From Chloroflexota bacterium (GTDB taxonomy: Bacteria > Chloroflexota > Anaerolineae > B4-G1 > SLSP01), in NCBI GenBank assembly GCA_019873645.1, contig JAIOAX010000003.1, positions 62,001 through 126,000 of the forward strand: 64,000 bases of DNA, in the 5' to 3' direction. Position numbers and translations under genes: made by a program. Position 1 is the stretch's first letter, and every line of letters starts with the position of its first letter. A model generated the notes under the pieces. The model ran no database searches and had not been told where the DNA came from. It saw only the letters and a program-made list of their open reading frames with translations. Positions 50,542 through 57,923 of the stretch are shown here, piece by piece.

Positions 50542-51279
50542 ATGTAAAATCTGGCTCAGGAAGCGTTTCGTTCGCTCATGCTGCGGGGCCGTGAAGAGCA
50601 GTTCCGGCGTAGTGACTTCGATGATCTGCCCCTGATCCATAAACACGATGCGTTTGGCAGCCGCGCGCGCAAAGCCCATCTCGTGGGAAACCACAATCAT
50701 CGTCATGCCTTCACGGGCCAGAGTCAGCATCACGTCGAGCACTTCTTTGATCATCTCCGGATCAAGAGCCGAGGTCGGTTCATCGAAGAGCATAATCTTC
50801 GGTTCCATCGCCAGCGACCGTGCAATGGCAACGCGCTGTTGTTGCCCACCGGAAAGTTGCTCCGGGTAGGCGTCAGCCTTTTCGGGGATGCCGACCTTCG
50901 CCAGCAGGCTGTGCGCTGTGGCGACAGCACGCTCACGATCCCATTTGTGCACGATCATCGGCCCCAGGATGATATTTTCGGTCACCGTCATATGCGGAAA
51001 GAGGTTGAACTGTTGAAACACCATCCCCACCTCGGCACGCATCTGGTTGACCTGGCGCTCATCGCCGCGAATTTCCACCCCATCAATGCTAATTGTGCCG
51101 CTGGTGGGCGTCTCCAAACGGTTAATGCAGCGCAGCAACGTGGACTTCCCCGACCCGCTTGGGCCGATGATCACCACGACTTCCCCGCGTTCCACATCCA
51201 GGCTCACATCATTGAGCGCGTGGACACGGCCAAAACGTTTGTGCAAATTCCGAATTTGAACAATTGGCGTCATGCTCAT
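50539..51279 (-). CDS. Polar amino-acid ABC transporter ATP-binding protein
   Basis: The 246-residue ATPase (GlnQ/HisP type) drives amino-acid uptake. Walker [20 protein letters not shown]-loop [15 protein letters not shown], signature [19 protein letters not shown], Walker [14 protein letters not shown] and the switch histidine in VVSHEMGF are all complete. The PHMTVTENI segment is typical of polar amino-acid ATPases. It follows the permease gene by 94 bp. No substrate-binding protein gene is present in the window, so the specificity is unknown. Confidence 0.92.
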   Translation of the reverse strand: MSMTPIVQIRNLHKRFGRVHALNDVSLDVERGEVVVIIGPSGSGKSTLLRCINRLETPTSGTISIDGVEIRGDERQVNQMRAEVGMVFQQFNLFPHMTVTENIILGPMIVHKWDRERAVATAHSLLAKVGIPEKADAYPEQLSGGQQQRVAIARSLAMEPKIMLFDEPTSALDPEMIKEVLDVMLTLAREGMTMIVVSHEMGFARAAAKRIVFMDQGQIIEVTTPELLFTAPQHERTKRFLSQILH

Positions 51280-51296
51280 TCCCTAACTCCTCTGGT

Positions 51297-51362
51297 CAGC
51301 AGATTAAGCAGATTTAGCAGATTAGGAAAGCAAAAATCTGCTCAATCCGCTAAATCTACTGA
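51297..51362. repeat. Short tandem, partly palindromic repeat between ABC genes
   Basis: cagcagattaagcagatt-type units, then aatctgctcaatccgctaaa; the halves are near inverse complements. Confidence 0.8.
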
Positions 51363-51373
51363 TGACTCTCCTC

Positions 51374-52564
51374 TCAATCCCTGATGATGTGTGTGAGCGC
51401 AAAACGGTCATGCAACGGCTCGCCGGTGGGCGACCACAACATCCACAGCAGGCTCAGGCCGGGCAAAGGCAGGATCAAAAATAGCAACCGCCGGAGCGAC
51501 TGCATCAATGTTGGATGTGCACCGTCTGCGTTCGCCAGTCGCAACCCTACCGCCATCATCCCCGGCGTGCGGCCGGCGCGCGTCCAGAAAAACAAGACGT
51601 AAACCGCGCTCAGGAACGCCATCACGATCAGCAAAACCAGGTACGGAGACGGCAGTCCCACCACCTGAATCACCCCATAGACGATCAAACCGATGAAGTC
51701 CAGGACCACCAGATCGGCCACCCCGCCGGCCAGACGGTGCATCAACGATACCGGCTGCTCTTTGTCCTGCCGCGACATCCCCTGTTCAATGTAGAAGACG
51801 ACCCGCGAGAAGATTAACGTCACCAGCAGGTAGACCAGCGCTACCAGCGTGTACGTCTCAAAGTAGGCGAAGGTGCGCGAAGCATACTCCCGGCCCCGGC
51901 GCAGCATATCGGAGATCGCCAGCACCGAGACCAGCGACGAATCTTTGAGCATGGCGATGAACTCGTTGCCGACCGGCGGCAAGATGACGCGCACCGCCTG
52001 GGGAATAATCACGTAGCGCATCGCCTGACCGCGCGTGAGACCCAGAGCGCGTGCGGCCTCCATCTGACCTTTGGGAATGGATTGAATCCCACCCCGGAAT
52101 GTCTCACCGATGTACGCGCCGTAACAGATCGTCAAACCCAACACGGCGGAAAGTTCCGGTCCCAGTTTGATAAAGCGGGACATCGCGTAATAGATCCAGA
52201 ACAACTGCGCCAGCAATGGGATGCCGCGAATCACTTCCACATACAACGAGGCCAGTGTGTTGAAAACCGGATTGGTCGCCGTGCGCCCCAGTCCTGCAAT
52301 CAAGCCCAGGATGAGCGCCAACGTCATCGAAACAATGGTGATCTGGAACGTGACCACCAACCCGTCGCCGATAAACTGGATGATTTCCCAATAGGGATCA
52401 GGCTTGAATACCGCCGCGCCAATAATGAAGAGCACCGCCAGAATGATGGCGATCCACCAGGCAATCAGCAAGTTGCGCTCACGTGGGATCAGCGCACTGT
52501 CATCTTGTTGCCAGCCATGGGGATGTGGAGCAGGCTTAGTTATATGTGATTCACTGGATTTCAT
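51374..52564 (-). CDS. Amino-acid ABC permease fused to an RDD domain
   Basis: The 396-residue product begins (ATG 52564, preceded by GAGGGGG) with a short hydrophilic tail and a GlnP/HisM-type permease (about 30-275). The permease has FIGDGLVVTFQITIVSMTLALILG, the EVIRGIPLLAQLFWIYY segment and the ATPase-coupling loop EAARALGLTRGQAMRYVIIPQAVR. After a short link an RDD-family domain follows (about 285-390): HRLAGGVADLVVLDFIGL, FFWTRAGRTPGMMAVGLRL and PLHDRFALTHII. RDD modules normally stand alone as small membrane proteins. Joined to an amino-acid permease, the domain may affect its assembly or control. No substrate-binding gene is adjacent. Confidence 0.88.
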   Translation of the reverse strand: MKSSESHITKPAPHPHGWQQDDSALIPRERNLLIAWWIAIILAVLFIIGAAVFKPDPYWEIIQFIGDGLVVTFQITIVSMTLALILGLIAGLGRTATNPVFNTLASLYVEVIRGIPLLAQLFWIYYAMSRFIKLGPELSAVLGLTICYGAYIGETFRGGIQSIPKGQMEAARALGLTRGQAMRYVIIPQAVRVILPPVGNEFIAMLKDSSLVSVLAISDMLRRGREYASRTFAYFETYTLVALVYLLVTLIFSRVVFYIEQGMSRQDKEQPVSLMHRLAGGVADLVVLDFIGLIVYGVIQVVGLPSPYLVLLIVMAFLSAVYVLFFWTRAGRTPGMMAVGLRLANADGAHPTLMQSLRRLLFLILPLPGLSLLWMLWSPTGEPLHDRFALTHIIRD

Positions 52565-52639
52565 AATTCCCCCTCGCAAACAGTTTGATCATCATTAGCC
52601 CGATAGTATCACAAACTCGCCAGACTTCAAAAAGGCTGG

Positions 52640-52668
52640 TTGACAGAATGGACAAGGCAGAATATCAT
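52640..52668 (+). promoter_or_regulatory. Promoter of the GH4 operon
   Basis: TTGACA, 17 bases, TATCAT, ending 35 bp before the start at 52704. AAGGAGG lies in between. The ABC permease gene diverges from this region. Confidence 0.75.
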
Positions 52669-52703
52669 CAAAGGTATCCAAGCAGGTACAAGGAGGTCGC
52701 TTT

Positions 52704-54002
52704 ATGAAAATCGCTGTTATCGGTGGGGGTTCCACCTACACACCGGAACTGATTAACGGCTTTTTGGAGCGCGTCAGCAGCCTGCCACTTACCGAACTCT
52801 GGCTGATGGATGTTCTGCCCGAACGTCTGGAGATTGTGGGCGGATTCGCGCAACGGATGGTTGCCGCGAAAGGCGCGCCGTTTGCCGTCCATCTGAGCAC
52901 CGACTTGCGCGAGGCCGTGCGCAGTGCACGTTACGTCATCACCCAACTGCGCGTCGGCTGGATGCAGGCCCGCCGCGAAGATGAGTACCTGGGTCAACGA
53001 CACGGCCTGATCGGGCAAGAGACCACCGGCGTCGGGGGGATGGCAAAGGCGCTGCGCACCATCCCGGTCGTGTTGAACATCGCCCAAACGATGCGCGAGG
53101 TCGCCCCTGGCGCGTTGCTGGTCAACTTCACCAACCCATCGGGACTCATCACCGAAGCCCTGACGCGCTATGCTCCCGACATCCCCTCGGTCGGCGTTTG
53201 CAACGTCGCCATTCATACCAAAATGGAATTGCTCAACGGGTTGAAGGAACGCCTGGGGAAGGACATCCCACCGGAACGCGCCCATCTGAACACCCTGGGA
53301 CTCAATCACCTTTCGTGGCATCGCGGGCTGACGATTGACGGCGAAGAGATGTGGCCTCTTGTAATGGAAGGCTACCTCGCGCACCTCAAAGCAGAGACAG
53401 AACCGGAATGGGACCCACGCACGGTCGAAACGCTCGGCATGATCCCCAACGGCTACTTGCAATACTATTATTACACCGAACGTAAGCTGGCCGCCCAGGC
53501 CAAATGGCCGCCCTCGCGTGCCGAAAGGGTGATGGAAATCGAAAAGCAACTGCTCGCCCAATACGCCGAACCCGACCGCAGCGAGCCGCCGGAGGGACTG
53601 ATGCAACGTGGCGGCGCGTACTACTCCACCGTAGCGACGCAACTGCTCAACGCCCACTACAACAATCTGGGCGAAGTTCACGTGGTCAACGTCCCCCATC
53701 GCGGGGCCGTGCCCGGTTGGCCCGCCGACTGGGTGTTGGAGATGCCCTGCATCGTCAACCGTGAAGGCATCATCCCGCTGCCGGCAGAACCTTTACCCCT
53801 GGCGTGTTTCGGCCTGCTGGCAAACGTCAAAGCCTACGAGCTGCTCACCGTCGAAGCCGCCGTCCACGGCAACCGTGACGCAGCTTACCAGGCATTGCTC
53901 ACACATCCGCTTGGGCCGGCGGCGGACAAAGTCCAGGCGGTGCTGGATGATATGCTAGAAACGAATCGGGCGTATCTGCCGCAATTTTGGGGTAATCGGT
54001 AA
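52704..54002 (+). CDS. 6-phospho-glycosidase, glycoside hydrolase family 4
   Basis: GH4 enzymes use NAD and a divalent metal to cleave glycosides, mostly phosphorylated, by a redox-elimination route. The 432-residue product has the NAD site MKIAVIGGGSTYTPELINGFL, a long loop with GGMAKALRTIPVVL, VNFTNPSGLITEAL, the metal ligands in GVCNVAIHTK (cysteine) and LGLNHLSWH (histidine), and RGGAYYSTVATQLL, typical of 6-phospho-beta-glucosidases. The metal-dependent active site looks complete. It begins an operon with a sugar kinase and an aminotransferase-isomerase fusion, which suggests an amino-sugar phosphate glycoside as substrate. No PTS gene is seen. Confidence 0.9.
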   Translation: MKIAVIGGGSTYTPELINGFLERVSSLPLTELWLMDVLPERLEIVGGFAQRMVAAKGAPFAVHLSTDLREAVRSARYVITQLRVGWMQARREDEYLGQRHGLIGQETTGVGGMAKALRTIPVVLNIAQTMREVAPGALLVNFTNPSGLITEALTRYAPDIPSVGVCNVAIHTKMELLNGLKERLGKDIPPERAHLNTLGLNHLSWHRGLTIDGEEMWPLVMEGYLAHLKAETEPEWDPRTVETLGMIPNGYLQYYYYTERKLAAQAKWPPSRAERVMEIEKQLLAQYAEPDRSEPPEGLMQRGGAYYSTVATQLLNAHYNNLGEVHVVNVPHRGAVPGWPADWVLEMPCIVNREGIIPLPAEPLPLACFGLLANVKAYELLTVEAAVHGNRDAAYQALLTHPLGPAADKVQAVLDDMLETNRAYLPQFWGNR

Positions 54003-54091
54003 TCAGTAATTGGGAATCAGTAATCGGGAATCAGTTAGTGTTACCAGTTACCCATCACCAGTTACCGATCACCAGTTACCAATCACATATC
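53996..54091. repeat. Short tandem repeat E (aatcggtaatc/accagttacc units)
   Basis: About 95 bp of degenerate 8-9 bp units, first on one strand sense then the other. It separates the GH4 and kinase genes. A similar block is at 55072-55137. Confidence 0.85.
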
Positions 54092-54102
54092 AGGAGCATG
54101 CG

Positions 54103-55080
54103 ATGAGCCAATATTTTCTCGGCATTGACGTTGGCGCGACGAAAAGCCATGCTTTGATCGCCGATAGTCAGGGACGCGCAGTTGGTTTCGGGGAAGGTGG
54201 CCCCGGCAGCCACGAAGTGGTAGGCTATGACGGGTTGCAAACCGTCTTGCACACCATCGTCAACGCGGCGCTTGCCTCGGCCGGCATCGGCAAAGCGGAG
54301 ATTATCGGCGCGGGCTTCGGCATTGCGGGTTACGACTGGCCCGGCGACGCCGCACCCCATCGCCGCGTCATCGCCTCGCTGGAGCTGTCCGCGCCTTACG
54401 CTCTGGTCAACGACACCATCATCGGCCTGGTCGCCGGCGCAACGGAAGGCTGGGGCGTGGGTGTTGTTTCCGGCACGGGATGCAACTGTTGGGGACGCGA
54501 CCGCCAGGGGCGCGAAGGCCGCATGACCGGCGGCGGTCATGCATTCGCCGAGTACGCCGGCGGCGGTGACCTGGTTGCCAAAGCCGTCCAGACCGTGGCC
54601 CTGGCGTGGGGACGGCGCGGCCCGGCTACCCGCCTCACCGACGTTTTCTTACGGCTAACCGGCGCCACCGATGAAATGGATTTGCTCGAAGGGTTATATC
54701 GTGGACATTACCAGCTCACATCGGCAGCCGCCCCGCTCATCTTCCAGGTTGCGGCAGAAGGCGACGCTGTGGCCCAAGACATCATCCGTTGGGCCGGACG
54801 TGAGCTAGGTAGCCTCGCCATCGGCGTCATCCGTCAGTTAGGTTTTGAACAATTGGATTTCGAGGTTGTCCAGATCGGCAGCCTGTACAACGGCAGCCCG
54901 GTGCTTGGAGAAACAATGATGGCAACCATCCACGAGGTCGCCCCCGGCGCGCGCGCCATCCGCCTCACCGTTCCCCCCGTCGTCGGCGGGGTGCTGTTGG
55001 GGATGGAGCAAGCGGGCGTGAACTATCCTCCCCTGCGGGCAACCCTGGTCAAGGCGGCATCGGCGGTCAGTAATCGGTAA
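54103..55080 (+). CDS. BadF/BadG-type sugar kinase (N-acetylglucosamine kinase-like)
   Basis: The family includes N-acetylglucosamine kinase (ATP + GlcNAc to GlcNAc 6-phosphate) as well as activators of dehydratases. The 325-residue product (ATG 54103 after CAGGAG) has the first phosphate loop FLGIDVGATKSHALIAD, GAGFGIAGYDWPGD, VSGTGCNCWGRDRQG and GGGHAFAEYAGGGDLVAKAVQ. The cysteines of the iron-sulfur activator branch are missing, so the sugar-kinase branch fits better. It lies between a GH4 gene and an aminotransferase-isomerase gene. Its sugar is inferred, not shown. Confidence 0.8.
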   Translation: MSQYFLGIDVGATKSHALIADSQGRAVGFGEGGPGSHEVVGYDGLQTVLHTIVNAALASAGIGKAEIIGAGFGIAGYDWPGDAAPHRRVIASLELSAPYALVNDTIIGLVAGATEGWGVGVVSGTGCNCWGRDRQGREGRMTGGGHAFAEYAGGGDLVAKAVQTVALAWGRRGPATRLTDVFLRLTGATDEMDLLEGLYRGHYQLTSAAAPLIFQVAAEGDAVAQDIIRWAGRELGSLAIGVIRQLGFEQLDFEVVQIGSLYNGSPVLGETMMATIHEVAPGARAIRLTVPPVVGGVLLGMEQAGVNYPPLRATLVKAASAVSNR

Positions 55081-55137
55081 TCAGTAATCGGTAATTCGTT
55101 GTCAGTTACCAATCACCAATTACCAGTTACCAATCAC
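55072..55137. repeat. Short tandem repeat E
   Basis: aatcggtaatcagtaatc, then accaatcaccaattaccag units between the kinase and aminotransferase genes. The same units recur at 57046-57062 at the other end of the latter. Confidence 0.85.
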
Positions 55138-55149
55138 AGGAGATATGCG

Positions 55150-57063
55150 ATGGAAAAACCTGCACTTTTAGGCGGAACGCCCGTCCGTAAAACCGCTTAT
55201 CCGCAATGGCCCGTTTTCGATGAACGGGATATTGAGGCCGTTACCAACGTTGTCAAATCGGGCAACTGGGGCGGTTTCCCTTACCCCGGCCCGCAGACCG
55301 CTGAATTCATCCGCCGTTTCCTGGCGCTCCAGGGTGGCGAATACGCCGTAGCGATGATAAACGGCACAGTGACGATGGAGGTGGCCTGCCGCGCTGCCGG
55401 CATCGGTTGGGGCGACGAAATCATCGTGCCGGCCTACACGTTCCAGGCTACCGCTGCCGCGCCCATGGCGGCCGGGGCATTGCCGGTCTTTGTAGACATT
55501 GACCCCGAAACGTACTGCATAGACCCGCACGCCGTCGAAGCTGCCATCACCGACAAGACGCGCGCAATCATCCCTGTGCACCTTGGCGCGCAGATGGCTG
55601 ACATGGACGCACTGATGGACATTGCCGAACGGCACAACCTCATCGTCATTGAAGACTGCGCGCACGCCCACGGCGCCAAGTGGCGCGGACAGGGCGCGGG
55701 TACCCTCGGGCACTTTGGATCGTTCAGCCTGCAATCCTCCAAAATCCTCACCGCCGGCGAAGGCGGCATTTTGATCTGCAAGACGCAAGAACTGGCCGAC
55801 CGCGCCGCCAGCATCATTGACTGCGGCCGCCCGCACGACGCCGCAGGGCGGCTGTATACGATGGGCGCGAACTACCGCATGGGCGAACTCCAGGCGGCGC
55901 TGGCGAACGTCGCCATCGAACGCTTCCCGCAACAGGCGCAAGAACGCGAAGCGATGGCCGCCTATATGGACGAAGCTCTCAGCGAAATCCCAGGCGTGCG
56001 CGTCCTTAAACGCGACTTGCGGCATACCCGGCGCTCGTTCTACCGCTACATCTTCGCTATTGATCCCGATATTTTCGGGATGACACATGACGCCGTTTGT
56101 CGCGCCCTGCGCGCTGAGGGCATTCCCGCCGATGCAGGCTACCCGCCGATGCACCAGTACGAGCTTTTCCAGCCCCATCTCTCGCGCCTGCCTGTGCCGA
56201 GTGCCTTCCCAGAACAGTTGCGTTTCCATCCGGGGCAGTTCCCCGAAAGCGAACGCGCCGCCCTCCGCGAGGCCGTCTGGTTGAACGAGAACGTTTTCCG
56301 CGCCGGTTCGCAGGGAGTAGATGACGTCGTCGCCGCGCTGCGCAAAGTTTACGAGCATCGTGAAACACTGGCCGCCCACTTCACCTCACGCCCCTCTGTT
56401 ACTGTCTACAGTCCACCGGCTACCGCTGCAGCTTCCCCGTCTACCGCCTACAGGCTACCGGCTACCTGCCCCAACCTGCTCCCCATCTACCGCGAAATCA
56501 CGCGCTGCTTCGCCGCCGGCGGCACGCTGTTCCTCTGCGGGAACGGCGGCAGCATGGCCGATGCGCTACACATCTCCGGCGAATTGCTCAAATCTTATGC
56601 CCGTCGCCGTACATTGCCGGAATGGCTACGCGAAAAACTCGCTGCGCAACCCGATGGCGAGCTGCTGACACGCAACCTTGAACCGGGCCTGCGCGCCATC
56701 GTCCTCGGCGCAAACACCGCATTGAACAGCGCCGTCGCCAACGACATGCCCGACCGCGATATGAACTATGCCCAGGAACTGCTCGCGCTCGCCCGCCCCG
56801 GCGACGTGTTGCTCGGCATCAGCACCAGCGGCAATGCCCGCAATGTCATCTACGCCGCGCAAGTCGCGCGCGCCCTGGGGATGACGGTGATCGCATTTAC
56901 CGGAGAGGCCGGCGGACGGCTGGCGGAACTCAGCGATATTGCCCTGCGCGTCCCTGCCCGCGCCACCGCCCGTGTCCAGGAACTACACATTCAATGCTAT
57001 CATGCGCTGTGTGAGATGGTGGAGAACGAGTTTTTCGCTGAGGCGGTAGTCGGTAATCAGTAA
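55150..57063 (+). CDS. DegT/DnrJ/EryC1/StrS aminotransferase fused to a SIS-domain phosphosugar isomerase
   Basis: A bifunctional 637-residue chain. Residues 1-410 form a PLP-dependent sugar aminotransferase: KPALLGGTPVR, SGNWGGF, VPAYTFQATAAAP, VIEDCAHAHGAKWRG, the PLP lysine Lys198 in SLQSSKILTAGEGG, and NYRMGELQAALANV. Residues about 440-637 form a SIS domain of the GmhA (sedoheptulose 7-phosphate isomerase) type: LFLCGNGGSMADALHISGELLKSY, LGISTSGNARNVIYAAQVARALGMTVIAFTG. The joint (about 417-441; PPATAAASPSTAYRLPAT) is coded by gtctaccg/gctaccgg-type repeat DNA, as found in spacers elsewhere, so the two genes appear to have been joined through repeat. Start ATG 55150 after GGAGATATGCG. 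It should aminate and isomerise a sugar phosphate or nucleotide sugar; the product is unknown. Confidence 0.85.
   Translation: MEKPALLGGTPVRKTAYPQWPVFDERDIEAVTNVVKSGNWGGFPYPGPQTAEFIRRFLALQGGEYAVAMINGTVTMEVACRAAGIGWGDEIIVPAYTFQATAAAPMAAGALPVFVDIDPETYCIDPHAVEAAITDKTRAIIPVHLGAQMADMDALMDIAERHNLIVIEDCAHAHGAKWRGQGAGTLGHFGSFSLQSSKILTAGEGGILICKTQELADRAASIIDCGRPHDAAGRLYTMGANYRMGELQAALANVAIERFPQQAQEREAMAAYMDEALSEIPGVRVLKRDLRHTRRSFYRYIFAIDPDIFGMTHDAVCRALRAEGIPADAGYPPMHQYELFQPHLSRLPVPSAFPEQLRFHPGQFPESERAALREAVWLNENVFRAGSQGVDDVVAALRKVYEHRETLAAHFTSRPSVTVYSPPATAAASPSTAYRLPATCPNLLPIYREITRCFAAGGTLFLCGNGGSMADALHISGELLKSYARRRTLPEWLREKLAAQPDGELLTRNLEPGLRAIVLGANTALNSAVANDMPDRDMNYAQELLALARPGDVLLGISTSGNARNVIYAAQVARALGMTVIAFTGEAGGRLAELSDIALRVPARATARVQELHIQCYHALCEMVENEFFAEAVVGNQ
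56398..56472. repeat. Repeat DNA coding the linker of the fusion enzyme
   Basis: ctgtctacagtccaccggct-type 8-10 bp units, also cctacaggctaccggctacc. The same unit appears as gtagacggaagacggtagac in the pfp terminator region at 27575-27625. Confidence 0.7.
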
Positions 57064-57075
57064 AGGCGGTGTTTT

Positions 57076-57103
57076 TTGACATCCCGCCAGGTGAATTTAT
57101 ACT
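57076..57103 (+). promoter_or_regulatory. Promoter of the PIN-domain module
   Basis: Consensus TTGACA, 16 bases, TATACT, directly after the stop of the aminotransferase-SIS gene and 51 bp before ATG 57155. Confidence 0.75.
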
Positions 57104-57154
57104 GTAAAAGTACCACTTGTTAAAGAATCTTATTCGAAACTGGCAAAGGAAACT

Positions 57155-57604
57155 ATGGTCAAAGTTTATCTGGATGTGTGCTGCCTGAATCGTCCATTTG
57201 ACGATCAGAGACAATCACGTATCCGGTTGGAATCCGAAGCTGTATTACTGATTTTAGCTCGCTGTAAAAGTGGAGAATGGTAATGGATCGGCAGTGAAGC
57301 TCTAATTTTGGAAATACGCAAAACCCCGGACCCAGAACGAAGACGGCGAGTTCTCCTGTCTATGTCAAGTGTATATCAAACTATCACGGTCAACAAGTCA
57401 GAAATCATCCGCGCCCGACAGCTACAAGAGCAAGGTTTTTCAGCTATGGATGCATTACATCTTGCTTGCGCCGAAAGTGGTCAAGTAGATGTTTTCTTGA
57501 CTACTGACGATCTTCTTTTACGCCGGGCCAGTAAATACAAGAAACAATTGCGCGTCCATGTAGAGAATCCACTGAAATGGTTGTCAGAAAGGGAAGAAAA
57601 ATGA
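57155..57604 (+). pseudogene. PIN-domain ribonuclease (toxin-like), interrupted by an in-frame stop
   Basis: The frame reads [17 protein letters not shown] (metal aspartate), continues to SGEW, meets TAA at 57281-57283, then resumes without a shift as WIGSEALILEIRKTPDP, GFSAMDALHLACAE and VDVFLTTDDLLLRRA, which hold the remaining acidic residues of the PIN site. Only one codon is wrong, so the break is recent, or the stop is read through, or it is a sequence error. An intact ribosome site (AAAGGA) and consensus promoter remain. PIN proteins are usually RNase toxins of VapC type. AT-richer than its neighbours. The gene ends overlapping a small partner by ATGA. Confidence 0.8.
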
Positions 57605-57816
57605 CAGAAATGTCTATGCCACTAGTACAAATTCTTGATACCGGTTATCGTGCATTGTTGCGCGAGTTGGGGATAGTCAATTTTATCCGCTTTTTACAGC
57701 AATTTGAGACGGGCAGCGGCGATTATACGCGGGAACGTCATCAGTGGCTGGATCAATACTCGGTAGACGAATTGGCACAGGAGATCCAGTCGCAACGTAT
57801 GGAGACTACATTTTGA
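57601..57816 (+). CDS. Small protein partner of the PIN gene
   Basis: A 71-residue helical protein with a run of acidic residues (ERHQWLDQYSVDELAQEIQSQRMETTF) whose ATG overlaps the stop of the PIN gene (ATGA), so the two are translated together. The position after the toxin-like gene is the reverse of the usual antitoxin-first order. I recognise no known fold, but small partners of this look accompany PIN genes in Cyanobacteria and Chloroflexota, as far as I recall. It might be the antitoxin. Confidence 0.6.
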   Translation: MTEMSMPLVQILDTGYRALLRELGIVNFIRFLQQFETGSGDYTRERHQWLDQYSVDELAQEIQSQRMETTF

Positions 57817-57837
57817 TTTTTTAATTCACAAACACGC

Positions 57838-57857
57838 TAACGGTTCAACGTTCAAAT
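57838..57857. repeat. Short tandem repeat A
   Basis: Two to three aacg-core units before the terminator at 57869. Confidence 0.6.
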
Positions 57858-57868
57858 GAGCCCTCAAT

Positions 57869-57909
57869 GGAGATGGCGGCACAACCGGGGTCGGTGTACC
57901 GCCATCTCC
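57869..57909. terminator. Bidirectional terminator between convergent genes
   Basis: Perfect 11-bp stem ggagatggcgg/ccgccatctcc with a 19-base loop, followed on the plus strand by TCTTTCT. It separates the PIN module (+) from the VIT/VWA gene (-). Confidence 0.8.
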
Positions 57910-57923
57910 TCTTTCTGCTCAAC

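Noticed and set aside
52668..53699. 343-codon open frame opposite the GH4 gene
   Set aside because: Shadow; the GH4 active-site motifs on the plus strand settle the question.
55168..56379. 403-codon open frame opposite the aminotransferase
   Set aside because: Shadow of GC-rich coding sequence; the plus-strand gene has all family motifs.
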